64,000 nucleotides of DNA. Source: Gordoniibacillus chartarius. Lineage in GTDB: Bacteria > Bacillota > Bacilli > Paenibacillales > NBRC-103111. The stretch spans positions 337,057-401,056 of the forward strand of contig NZ_JBHLWN010000031.1 of the NCBI RefSeq assembly GCF_042432825.1. Direction: 5' to 3'. Position numbers and translations under genes: made by a program. Positions 37,632 to 45,654 of this stretch are shown piece after piece (positions within the stretch are counted from its first letter, which is position 1; each line of letters begins with the position of its first letter). The notes beneath the pieces are model-generated. The model saw only the letters and a list, made by a program, of their open reading frames with translations, searched no databases and had not been told where the DNA came from.

Positions 37632-38051
37632 TTATCCGTCCAGCTTATTTTTGACCTGGAACACGCGCCAGGCATCGTCAGCAAAGCGGATCAGACTGAC
37701 CACGTAATGGATATGCCTCAGGTTATTTTGATCTTGGAAAAAGTAATCCAGGTTCGCTCGAAACACCGTTTCCGTACCCGTTGTGACAAATATTTGGTTC
37801 TGCAAAGCGAAGCCCTTTTGCAGATCTGCAGGAATCTTCATTTCATGCAGAACAAACTCGTTCATATATCGATCGGCAATACGGATCATCGTTAGCTGCT
37901 CCGCAAGCTCAATCAGGGCAAGGTTCTGCACAATTTCGTCTTCAAGCTCTTGCTCCGGTTCATCCAGACAGGCGGGTTCACGATTGCCGCCTGAAGTCCA
38001 TTGCGACAGCTTGTCACGAATTCGATCTCTCAGCGTTCGTATGGAGGTCAT
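37632..38051 (-). CDS. Small soluble protein of the SecA2 surface locus (139 aa)
   Basis: A 139-aa protein without signal peptide or membrane segment, so probably cytosolic. It has an acidic stretch near residues 28-42 (CLDEPEQELEDEIVQNL), then mixed helices and an aromatic C-terminal half (FRANLDYFFQDQNN, VVSLIRFADDAWRVFQVK). I recognise no family. It starts four bases after the stop of the 271-aa repeat protein with no clear ribosome site, implying translational coupling, and is followed after 38 bases by the giant repeat gene. Its place between secA2 and its likely cargo suggests a chaperone or targeting factor, comparable in position to SlaP in the Bacillus anthracis SecA2 locus. I cannot claim sequence homology to SlaP. 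Confidence 0.65.
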   Translation of the reverse strand: MTSIRTLRDRIRDKLSQWTSGGNREPACLDEPEQELEDEIVQNLALIELAEQLTMIRIADRYMNEFVLHEMKIPADLQKGFALQNQIFVTTGTETVFRANLDYFFQDQNNLRHIHYVVSLIRFADDAWRVFQVKNKLDG

Positions 38052-38055
38052 ACCG

Positions 38056-38871
38056 TTACTTTACGTCGTTTTGCTGTGAAAGCTGGTTTTTGACAGCGGT
38101 GTTCAGCGCTTCTTGAATCGCTGCCGAGTCGGTATAGCCCCCGGATGGACGGGACGTCAGGACCTGACCCGCTACAGCCTGCTTTCCTTCCGACGACAAG
38201 TCTTGGTATACAACCAAAATCAACCCCAAGTAAGGACGTTCCAGTGCATTCTTCAGCTCATCCGGCGATGTCGATTGGTTCACAGCTTGTACCGCTTGAC
38301 GAAGACCTGCTGCATGCTGGGCGTCGAAAACAGCTTTGCCGAGAGCTTTCTGCAGGCTGCGCACATCCGCATAACCGGATGCAGGCTTATTGCCTACCAG
38401 CTTGCTTGCCACAGTGTTCTGGTCAACCTCGTCAAGAACTTGATAGCCGCTCAAATTCAAACCCAGCTCGGCAAGAACGATAGCAGCTTTCATGTCTTCG
38501 ACTGTGGCAGCTTGCTGAACTTGGGCCAGCGATTGAGCCAACGTCATCTTTGGCACCGCAACAGGGACAACGGGCTTCGGAGCTACCGGTACGTACACTT
38601 GATCGGTAACCGTCGGCTCCGGAGTCGTTGGAGCGTCCCCCTCAGAATAAACCGTTTCGCCGACAGACTGACCGGACGGCTCGTCACGGTATACCTCTTG
38701 CTCAACCGTCGCATCGTTGCTATTCGCGCTGTTCGAGGTCAGAGCTGCAATGCTGCTGAACGTCTCTCCGGGCAGCACGGCGACGATTGTGGAAGCCGCT
38801 AAAGTTGCCGTTAATATTTTGGCTACTTCCTTGGACTTGCTCTTGGAATTCGTTGTTTTCTTGTTTGCCAT
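38056..38871 (-). CDS. Exported 271-aa protein with two copies of the 72-aa repeat
   Basis: A 271-aa protein with a Lys/Ser/Thr-rich N-terminus (MANKKTTNSKSKSKEVA) then KILTATLAASTIVAVLP, nearly the same signal as in the giant protein two genes downstream. Residues about 45-105 are a Pro/Val/Thr-rich linker. Residues about 108-265 hold two units of the 72-aa repeat (DMKAAIVLAELGLNLSGY; GYADVRSLQKAL; ELKNALERPYLGLILVVY; GYTDSAAIQEALN). AGGGG lies eight bases before the ATG. It has no anchor. It may be a cap, nucleator or chaperone-like partner for the giant repeat protein; the start lies 67 bases after secA2. Confidence 0.72.
   Translation of the reverse strand: MANKKTTNSKSKSKEVAKILTATLAASTIVAVLPGETFSSIAALTSNSANSNDATVEQEVYRDEPSGQSVGETVYSEGDAPTTPEPTVTDQVYVPVAPKPVVPVAVPKMTLAQSLAQVQQAATVEDMKAAIVLAELGLNLSGYQVLDEVDQNTVASKLVGNKPASGYADVRSLQKALGKAVFDAQHAAGLRQAVQAVNQSTSPDELKNALERPYLGLILVVYQDLSSEGKQAVAGQVLTSRPSGGYTDSAAIQEALNTAVKNQLSQQNDVK
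38065..38550 (-). repeat. Two 72-aa repeat units in the small exported protein
   Basis: Same LGL-L--Y and GY-D--(A/S)IQ pattern as the 28-unit array in the giant protein. It shows the two genes share ancestry over the repeat. Confidence 0.75.
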
Positions 38872-38938
38872 GGTTTAACCCCTATTCTTAGTAAATTGAA
38901 AGCCTATATGATGAATGAAATGGATACCGAAATGAAAG

Positions 38939-41329
38939 CTACGCACTTCCCCGCAATTTGCGGTTGCAAAAGTCCAGCACTTCTCTAATGAACTTGCCCC
39001 CCGCTTCCAGTCGGAACTGCCTCTCGAACATTTGGAATAGTACAAAAGACTCTTCTTCATAAATGTCCAAAGGGTCCCTCTTCTCTAGTGCTCTAAAATG
39101 AATCCCCAGTTTTAAGGCATTCAAGCTTTCCATATGTTCGAGCCAGCCTCGGTCGAGCAGCTTCATGAGCTCAAGCCTCCACTCCTCCGACCACAATGGG
39201 CTGACAAGCCTATACTGGAAGGAGAACCAATGCTGCTCCCAAGTTTGCTTGATCTGATCGAGTACATCCTGCTGGGTGACCCCCCCGCTGAGCCGGATCG
39301 GCTCACCCCACCCAAGCTCGCTTCGGAGCCGGTCCGTCTGCCACTCCTCAAATACATCATTCTCCGGACAATACGCTGCGACTTTCTCAGCAAAGACGTA
39401 TTTGGCGGATGCCAGCAGCTCGTCGGTCACATTCCCAAGGCTGAACAGCTTCTCGCGGTACTCGTAGTACCACTGCCTTTGCTTATGTACAACACAGTCT
39501 AATCGGTACACAAACAAACGAACCTCATACATATGCCGTTCCGCTCGTTCCTGCACCGCATCCACCCAGCGCACCAGCTCCACGTCGGAGCTTCCTTCTT
39601 CCCCTGTGCGCCAGCCGATTGCAACCGTTTCCGCTTCCTCCCCGCCAAAACGCCGGATCAGGTCGTCCTCTAACGAAATAAAAAACCGGGATGCTCCAGG
39701 AAGCCCTTGCCTGCCCGATCTCCCTCGAAGCTGAAGATCGATTCGTCTGCTCTCATGACGTTCAGTCCCTAAGACATGCAAGCCTCCGAGTGATATGACT
39801 TCGGGATCCAAATGGATATCCGCCCCGCGTCCAGCCATATTCGTGGCAATGGTTATGGCCCCCCGTCTTCCGGCGCGACCGATGATTTCAGCTTCTTCTC
39901 GCTCCGTCTTGGCGTTCAAAATTTGGCAAGGCAAGCTCATCCCACGAAGTAGCTCATATATTTCCTGGGATTGGCTGATCGAGGTCGTCCCCACCAAAAC
40001 CGGTATACCTCGTTCATGCAAAGAGGACACCTCACTGGCCAGTCCCCTGTATTTATCCCGCTTGGTCAGGAATACACGATCAATCAAATCCTTGCGAAGG
40101 ACAGGTTTATGCGTCGGAATTCGGAATACATGCAGCCCGTATATTTCACGCATCTCCTCTTTGTCCGATTCCATCGTGCCCGTCATTCCCGATATGAACG
40201 GGTAGAGGCTGAAAAACTTTTGTACGGTAATCGAGGCATGAGCTCGGGTTTCTTCGCTGAGCGGGACATTCTCTTTCATTTCAATGGCTTGCTGCAATCC
40301 GTCGCTAAACTCGCGCCCGTCCATAATCCGGCCGGTAAACGCGTCGATAATTTGAACCTTACCCTTATCAACGATGTAGTCTCGATCGGCTTGCATGATG
40401 ACTCGCGCCCGCAGGCATTGCAGCAAATGGTGATAGATGGTGACGCAGCTTATATCAAACAAATTATCGATCATGAACATAGCCTCGATCTTCCTGATTC
40501 CGGCTTCCGTAAACATGACCTGCTGCGTTTCCTCATCGACCTCATAGTCCCTGTTCGTCAGGGCGCGCAACAGCTTGTCGCTTAAATAATAAAGATCGGG
40601 GGAAGCCCGGGATTTCCCGGCGATAATGATTGGGGTCTTGGCTTCATCGATGAGGACGCTGTCGATTTCATCAATTACGGCATAATTAAATCCCGGCATG
40701 ACTCTGCGGTCGATCTGGTACTCCATACGATCCCGCAAAAAGTCGAAACCGAATTCCGACCATGTCCCGTAAACGATCTCCTTCGCATAAACCTCTTTCT
40801 TTTGAAGCCCAGACAATGCGGCATGGTTCCACCCTACTGACGTGCCCAACACAGCCATAACTTTGTCGGCTTGAACATAATCGCGCTGTGCCAAATAATC
40901 ATTAACAGTGATCATATGAACTTGATTCTGAAGACTCAACCAAAAGAGAGGGGGTAAAGAGGCGATTGTTTTTCCTTCGCCGGTCTTCATTTCGGCAACT
41001 TGACCGTCAGCCATGACCCAAGCGCCCATGATCTGCTCGTCATGCATAACGATGCCTAGCTTGCGGCTTACCGCTTCCTTGACGAGGGCAAAAGCTTTCA
41101 CGCGCAAACGATCGGTTCTGCCGCCGGTTTGGACCATTTGTCTTAACTCGCTAGCTTCAGCTTGCAGTTCGTCATCGGTAAGAGCAGATATGACCCGATG
41201 CTTGTCGTTGACGAGTCCAACGAATTTACGCAGCCTATCCCTATCGTTGCTTAGCCAACTTCTCCAATTACGAAACAAGCCCTTCACTTCCATTTCATGA
41301 CTTGATTTCATATAACGGCCGAGCGTCAT
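38939..41329 (-). CDS. secA2: Accessory SecA ATPase (SecA2-like)
   Basis: About 796 aa from the ATG at 41329; the frame is open from a TTG at 41377, and an ATG at 41293 (MEVKGLFRNWRSW) fits the family start as well, so the start is uncertain. SecA is the cytosolic ATPase that drives proteins through SecYEG. Visible: Walker A KTGEGKT (about 115-121), TVNDYLAQRD, YGTWSEFGFDFLRD, Walker B-type VIDEIDSVLIDEA, GMTGTM, TNMAGRGADIHL and the arginine-finger LRGRSGRQG. It ends soon after the helical scaffold (GIHFRALEKRDPLDIY, where housekeeping SecA usually reads LRAYGQRDP) and lacks the C-terminal Cys-rich zinc tail. It heads a unit of exported repeat proteins, as SecA2 does beside S-layer genes in Bacillus anthracis. 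I infer an accessory, cargo-dedicated SecA. Confidence 0.85.
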   Translation of the reverse strand: MTLGRYMKSSHEMEVKGLFRNWRSWLSNDRDRLRKFVGLVNDKHRVISALTDDELQAEASELRQMVQTGGRTDRLRVKAFALVKEAVSRKLGIVMHDEQIMGAWVMADGQVAEMKTGEGKTIASLPPLFWLSLQNQVHMITVNDYLAQRDYVQADKVMAVLGTSVGWNHAALSGLQKKEVYAKEIVYGTWSEFGFDFLRDRMEYQIDRRVMPGFNYAVIDEIDSVLIDEAKTPIIIAGKSRASPDLYYLSDKLLRALTNRDYEVDEETQQVMFTEAGIRKIEAMFMIDNLFDISCVTIYHHLLQCLRARVIMQADRDYIVDKGKVQIIDAFTGRIMDGREFSDGLQQAIEMKENVPLSEETRAHASITVQKFFSLYPFISGMTGTMESDKEEMREIYGLHVFRIPTHKPVLRKDLIDRVFLTKRDKYRGLASEVSSLHERGIPVLVGTTSISQSQEIYELLRGMSLPCQILNAKTEREEAEIIGRAGRRGAITIATNMAGRGADIHLDPEVISLGGLHVLGTERHESRRIDLQLRGRSGRQGLPGASRFFISLEDDLIRRFGGEEAETVAIGWRTGEEGSSDVELVRWVDAVQERAERHMYEVRLFVYRLDCVVHKQRQWYYEYREKLFSLGNVTDELLASAKYVFAEKVAAYCPENDVFEEWQTDRLRSELGWGEPIRLSGGVTQQDVLDQIKQTWEQHWFSFQYRLVSPLWSEEWRLELMKLLDRGWLEHMESLNALKLGIHFRALEKRDPLDIYEEESFVLFQMFERQFRLEAGGKFIREVLDFCNRKLRGSA

Positions 41330-41681
41330 AAACCTGCCGCCACACAAGCACACCGATGCTGCTCCATTGCTGAACAACCATGTCTTTTAGTCCAGTAATC
41401 AAAGACCAAAGTCATGATAAATCCATAATTCGACAATTTTCACGTAGTACAAAATACCCTTTTCAACCGTCATATTCGACATTGTACCCTATCTTCCTGC
41501 ATATTTCGGTATTCCGATTCACACTTTCTCAAAAAAGTATAAATATTTCGCCCCGTTGTTCCGTTCAGTGCAAAGAAAAGAAAAAATCATCCGAACAAAT
41601 CCATCCCGTATTGCCGTGACGCACAGCCGCGAAAGTGGTATAATAGCTCGAAACCAATCTGTGGAAGGTGGCACGCTCGCT
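41330..41681. other. Intergenic region between secA2 and the aminotransferase
   Basis: An AT-rich divergent spacer of about 350 bp. The plus-strand side holds a good promoter (41616-41644). The minus strand has a TACAAT -10-like element around 41490 without a clear -35, a possible secA2 promoter. I see no other structure. Confidence 0.5.
41616..41644 (+). promoter_or_regulatory. Promoter of the aminotransferase gene
   Basis: A perfect TATAAT (41639-41644) with an upstream TG (extended -10) and GTGACG as a weak -35, spacer 17 bp. It supports the ATG at 41682 as the real start, since the frame is open further upstream. Confidence 0.65.
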
Positions 41682-42995
41682 ATGAACCCTCTGGCCAGCC
41701 AGCTCAACGAAACGCTGGAACGCGAAAATCCCCACGTATATGAGATGCTGTCCAAGCTCGGCAAAGACATTTATTATCCAAAGGAAGGCATTCTAAGCCA
41801 ATCCGCCGAAGCGAAGAATAAAGCGACCAAATATAACGCAACGATCGGCATCGCCCTGGAGAACGGAAAGCCGATGCACTTGGCGACGATTCAAGACACA
41901 CTTTCGGCTTATGCCCCGAAGGATCTGTATCCGTACGCTCCGCCGGAAGGCAAGCCGGAGCTTCGCGCCGCATGGCGCAGCAAGATGGTGGAAGAGAACC
42001 CGTCGCTGAAGGACAAAGCGTTCGGCACCCCGATCGTGACGAACGCCTTGACGCACGGTCTAAGCATCACGGCCGACTTGTTCGCCGACGCCGGCGACGC
42101 GGTCATCATTCCGGACAAAAACTGGGAAAACTACGAGCTGACCTTCGGCATCCGCCGCGGCGCCGAGCTTGTCTATTACCCGCTGTATAACGATCAAGGC
42201 AATTTCAATGCGGATGGCCTGCGCGAGGCGATTATCGCCCAGAAATCCAAGGGCAAGGCGATCGTCGTGCTGAACTTCCCGAACAATCCGACCGGGTATA
42301 CGCCGGGGCCGCAAGAGGGCGCCGCAATCGTAGCGGCACTGCAGGCCGGCGCCGAAGCCGGCATCAACGTCGTTGCCGTAACGGACGATGCTTATTTCGG
42401 CCTGTTCTTCGAGGATTCCCTGCACGAGTCGCTGTTCGGCCGCCTGACCGGTCTGCATCCGCGCATTCTCCCGATCAAGGTGGACGGCGCGACGAAGGAA
42501 GAATATGTATGGGGCTTCCGCGTCGGCTTTATTACTTATGGCGGAGGCAGCGCGGCGCTGCTGTCGGCTCTTGAGCAGAAGACGTTGGGCATTATCCGCG
42601 CCACCGTATCGTCCTGTTCGCACCCGTCGCAGACGTTCGTGCTGCATGCGCTGCAGTCGCCGGAGTTCGCGGCGCAGAAGCAGCAAAAGTTCGAAATTAT
42701 GAAGGGCCGGGCCAACCGTGTCAAGGACGTGCTCGACAGCGGACGCTATGACGATGCGTGGGACTACTACGCGTTTAACTCCGGCTACTTCATGTGCTTG
42801 AAGCTGAAGACGGTGAATGCGGAGACGCTTCGCACCCACCTGCTCGACAAGTATGGCATCGGCACCATCGCGCTCGGAGACACCGATCTGCGCGTCGCCT
42901 TCTCCTGTATCGAAGAGAAAGACATTGACGATCTGTTCGCTACGATTTATCAGGGCGTGAAGGACCTGGAGACCGTAACGAGCGGCACGAATTAA
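41682..42995 (+). CDS. Pyridoxal-phosphate aminotransferase, class I/II
   Basis: About 437 aa, cytosolic, starting at the ATG at 41682 behind GGAAGGTGG. It has the fold type I marks: LYPYAPPEGKPELRAAW, the cofactor-binding VVLNFPNNPTGY, TDDAYFGLFF with the Asp that contacts the pyridine ring, and a DGATKEEYVWGFRVGF segment whose Lys is the probable Schiff-base residue, followed by the Arg of RVGF. The C-terminal FSCIEEKDID is also typical. Members transfer amino groups from aromatic, branched or acidic amino acids; the substrate cannot be set by eye. It stands alone between its promoter and a strong terminator. Confidence 0.9.
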   Translation: MNPLASQLNETLERENPHVYEMLSKLGKDIYYPKEGILSQSAEAKNKATKYNATIGIALENGKPMHLATIQDTLSAYAPKDLYPYAPPEGKPELRAAWRSKMVEENPSLKDKAFGTPIVTNALTHGLSITADLFADAGDAVIIPDKNWENYELTFGIRRGAELVYYPLYNDQGNFNADGLREAIIAQKSKGKAIVVLNFPNNPTGYTPGPQEGAAIVAALQAGAEAGINVVAVTDDAYFGLFFEDSLHESLFGRLTGLHPRILPIKVDGATKEEYVWGFRVGFITYGGGSAALLSALEQKTLGIIRATVSSCSHPSQTFVLHALQSPEFAAQKQQKFEIMKGRANRVKDVLDSGRYDDAWDYYAFNSGYFMCLKLKTVNAETLRTHLLDKYGIGTIALGDTDLRVAFSCIEEKDIDDLFATIYQGVKDLETVTSGTN

Positions 42996-43043
42996 TACGG
43001 AGCTCCCCATTTATCCATAGAAATTTGCTTCGCATCAGTTCAC

Positions 43044-43104
43044 AAACCAAAAGGCTCCCGCACGGCGCGATCTAAAATCGCCAGAGCGAGAGCCTTTTTG
43101 GTTT
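43044..43104. terminator. Strong bidirectional terminator
   Basis: AAACCAAAAGGCTC (43044-43057) pairs with GAGCC-TTTTTGGTTT (43090-43104). It serves the convergent aminotransferase and chemotaxis genes and touches the stop codon of the latter. Confidence 0.85.
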
Positions 43105-45308
43105 TATCGAATGCGCCCTTCCGTCAGTTTGAACTGGTTGACCATCGCCAGCAGGGAGCTTGTAATATCGCTGACGCTGGCCGAAGAATACCGCGCCTGC
43201 GTCATGCTTTCCGTCAAATCGCTGACGGTCTGCTCCACCTCGCGGGACAAGCGGCGGTTCTCAATGCTGACCTGGGCGATATTCTCCATAACCGAGACCA
43301 TTTCTTCCACAACCCGAGACTTGCTCGATTCGCTGGCCGCGCTCGCCTCCAGAATGCCGATCGCCGCTTCCGCCATGCGAGCCCCCTCCGATGCGCTGCG
43401 GCTGCCTTCGTCAATCGATGAAATCGCCTCTTCGGCATGTACTTTGATCGAATCGACGATACCCGCGATTTTCTCGGTCGACTGCTTCGTCTGCTCCGCC
43501 AGCTTGCGGATTTCTCCGGCAACGACGTGGAAGCCTTTCCCATGCTCGCCGACCCGCGCCGCCTCGATGGATGCATTCAGGGCAAGCAGGTTCGTTTGCG
43601 ACGAGATTTTCTCGATCAGTCCTACGACTTGAGCAATTTCGCCGAAGGTGGTTTGGAACATATGAATCGTTTGATTCGTCTCCGTCACCTTGCGCTGGAT
43701 GTCTTTCATTTTGCCGCCGACCTGCTCGACCTGCTCCTTCGCTACCGCCAGCTGCTGCGCCGCCTGCCGCTCCATCGCCTTGAGCGAGTCGCTCATATTG
43801 GTCGAAACGTCCTTCGCCAGATCAATGTCTTTGAGCTGCGCGCGCATGCTGCGGATCATATCCTCGATTTTGCCGCTGACCTGCCCCGTCGACTGCGCCG
43901 TCCGGCTCGTCGTATCGAGCAGCAGCTGCTGGCTCTCGCGCACGTCCGCCGCGGACTGCTTCATGCGCAGCATGATGCCCTCCAGAGAATCGATCAAATT
44001 ATTGATCCATTTGGCCAGCTCACCCGTTTCATCCTCGGCAAAATCGTCCAGCGACAGCCTCAGTGTCAAGTCGCCTTCGCCCTCCGCGTTGATCCGGATG
44101 AACCTCGTCAGCTTGCGCAGCCGTTCGGCGACGCCCCCGGCTCTGCGGCGCAGCAGCCCGAAGCCGAACCAACCGAGCAGGATGTTCACGCCGGCGCTGA
44201 GGGCAACGGCGCCCCACGGCGGCAGCAGTCCGGCGCTTAGCCAGGTGATTCCCATATTCAGCACGATGAACAGCAGGGCGAGTCCGATGCGGACGCTGTC
44301 CAGCTGCGACTGCAGGCCGCGGATTCGATATACTTCCTCGAGATCCCCTTCGCACATCATTCCCCACAGGTCGGGACAATGCGGCAGACGGAACGTAATT
44401 CCTTTGCCGATGACCGGAATGTGCCGGTAATCGGAATAGCCAGGAAACTCGACGAATAAGTTGGAGCCGTTCTTAATCGTGCTCGCTACGCCGGGGTGCA
44501 GCTGCCCCGTAGCCGGATCGGTGAACACGAGCTCGAGCTCCGTATGCTCCTTCACCTTCACCGTTCCCCACGCCGTATGTACGCCGTCCTTCAAATTCTC
44601 GCCGTGGGTAAACGTTCTGTCCTCAAAGCGGGACCGCGATAAGGCGGTTCCCGGCGCAATATGATGCAGCAGCTTCGGCTCGGCCATGAAAATATAATTG
44701 TCCCCCGAGTCCGGGTACACGTGCCCCGATTCGCGCTGAATCAAATCGCCCAGCACATCGTTCGGCACCCGTGCGCACACCGCTCCGCGCCAAGCTCCCT
44801 TATCCTTGAGCGGAACGATAAACAGGAGCGTCATTTTGTCATGAAAGGATGACGTGCTCGGTCCGATTTGCAGCGTGCGGGGGTCTGCGTAAGGCCCGTA
44901 CAAGCACTTGTTCCCTTGGAGCGAATAGTCAAGCCCGGCCGAGAGGGGCGAATCCGCCCGATGCTCGGTCCCGATGTGCGCGCTATATGTCGAATAGACG
45001 ACAGTACGGCGTTCGTCCAGCAGGAACACCTCGGAGAAGTCCGGGCTCGCCCGCATGGCGCCCTGAAACGCCTTGTCCCACGCTTGATTTCCGACACCGC
45101 TTGAAGCGACGCTTTGCTGCTCGCCGGACAGCTGCTCCACGAGCCGGTCGAGCGCGGTCCAGCAATCGTTCGCCCATTGCGTCAAAATGGCTTGCCGCGT
45201 ATGCGCGATCCCCTCGAACACTTCGGCCACGTCGTCCTTCAGATGCCGGTTTCGGCGATACGCTCGCCATAGCGGCAGCCCTGTGCGGAATCCTAACCAA
45301 TCAAACAT
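43104..45308 (-). CDS. Methyl-accepting chemotaxis protein with N-terminal cache-like sensor
   Basis: A 734-aa receptor with GGGAGGGA upstream of the ATG. Residues about 30-330 look like a Cache-type sensor (FSEVFLLDERRTVVYST, LQGNKCLYGPYADPRTLQIG, FHDKMTLLFIVPLKDKGAWRG). Only then come two membrane helices (about 345-367 and 372-395), a HAMP-like linker with GEGDLTLRLSLDD, and the signalling domain, whose tip reads IEKISSQTNLLALNASIEAARVGEHGKGF with VVAGEIRKLAEQT. No helix precedes the sensor, so with two membrane passes both the sensor and the signalling part would face the cytosol. That differs from the usual external Cache receptor and hints at sensing an internal signal. It signals through CheA/CheW to the flagellar motor. 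Confidence 0.88.
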   Translation of the reverse strand: MFDWLGFRTGLPLWRAYRRNRHLKDDVAEVFEGIAHTRQAILTQWANDCWTALDRLVEQLSGEQQSVASSGVGNQAWDKAFQGAMRASPDFSEVFLLDERRTVVYSTYSAHIGTEHRADSPLSAGLDYSLQGNKCLYGPYADPRTLQIGPSTSSFHDKMTLLFIVPLKDKGAWRGAVCARVPNDVLGDLIQRESGHVYPDSGDNYIFMAEPKLLHHIAPGTALSRSRFEDRTFTHGENLKDGVHTAWGTVKVKEHTELELVFTDPATGQLHPGVASTIKNGSNLFVEFPGYSDYRHIPVIGKGITFRLPHCPDLWGMMCEGDLEEVYRIRGLQSQLDSVRIGLALLFIVLNMGITWLSAGLLPPWGAVALSAGVNILLGWFGFGLLRRRAGGVAERLRKLTRFIRINAEGEGDLTLRLSLDDFAEDETGELAKWINNLIDSLEGIMLRMKQSAADVRESQQLLLDTTSRTAQSTGQVSGKIEDMIRSMRAQLKDIDLAKDVSTNMSDSLKAMERQAAQQLAVAKEQVEQVGGKMKDIQRKVTETNQTIHMFQTTFGEIAQVVGLIEKISSQTNLLALNASIEAARVGEHGKGFHVVAGEIRKLAEQTKQSTEKIAGIVDSIKVHAEEAISSIDEGSRSASEGARMAEAAIGILEASAASESSKSRVVEEMVSVMENIAQVSIENRRLSREVEQTVSDLTESMTQARYSSASVSDITSSLLAMVNQFKLTEGRIR

Positions 45309-45333
45309 CGCTTATCCCTCCCGCTGACAACAA

Positions 45334-45350
45334 ATATCTATGGTAGATAT
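45334..45350. promoter_or_regulatory. Palindrome, candidate operator of the chemotaxis gene
   Basis: ATATCTA-TGG-TAGATAT is a perfect 7-bp inverted repeat about 26 bases before the chemotaxis start codon. Its size suits a dimeric repressor site; no regulator can be named. Confidence 0.35.
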
Positions 45351-45585
45351 CTTAACGGGACTTTAGCGTGAACACAAATTAATTTCGACCATTTTTTACA
45401 TTGAATGCGTTTAACAGGAAACATTGTGTCATAGTTCTTGACATTACCGCTTGGGACCTCCGTCCCCCCTCGACGTTCCATCGAAATCGCGGATGCGTGT
45501 CGCTTTCAATATTTTGCAGCTTTGGCCGTCAAAAAAACGCAAACGCTGTCGTCCCGCGAAGCGCCGCCCGTCTGCCTGACAACGC

Positions 45586-45620
45586 AAAGACCCCCGTGCG
45601 CAGCACGCAGCGGGGGCCTT
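45586..45620 (-). terminator. Terminator of the SLH gene
   Basis: CCCCCG (45591-45596) and CGGGGG (45611-45616) with GTGCG/CGCAG pairing inside; on the minus strand a short T-rich tract (TCTTTGCG) follows. Confidence 0.65.
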
Positions 45621-45654
45621 ACCGAAGCTTCTAACCTTTTTAATATCTAAAAAT

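Larger units (their letters stand above)
45309..45654. other. Intergenic region upstream of the chemotaxis gene
   Basis: About 346 bp between two minus-strand genes. It holds a palindrome near the chemotaxis start (45334-45350) and the terminator of the SLH gene (45586-45620). Nothing recognisable lies between. Confidence 0.5.

Noticed and set aside
42060..43010. 316-aa minus-strand frame opposite the aminotransferase
   Set aside because: It crosses the end of the aminotransferase, has no ribosome site and is Arg-rich.
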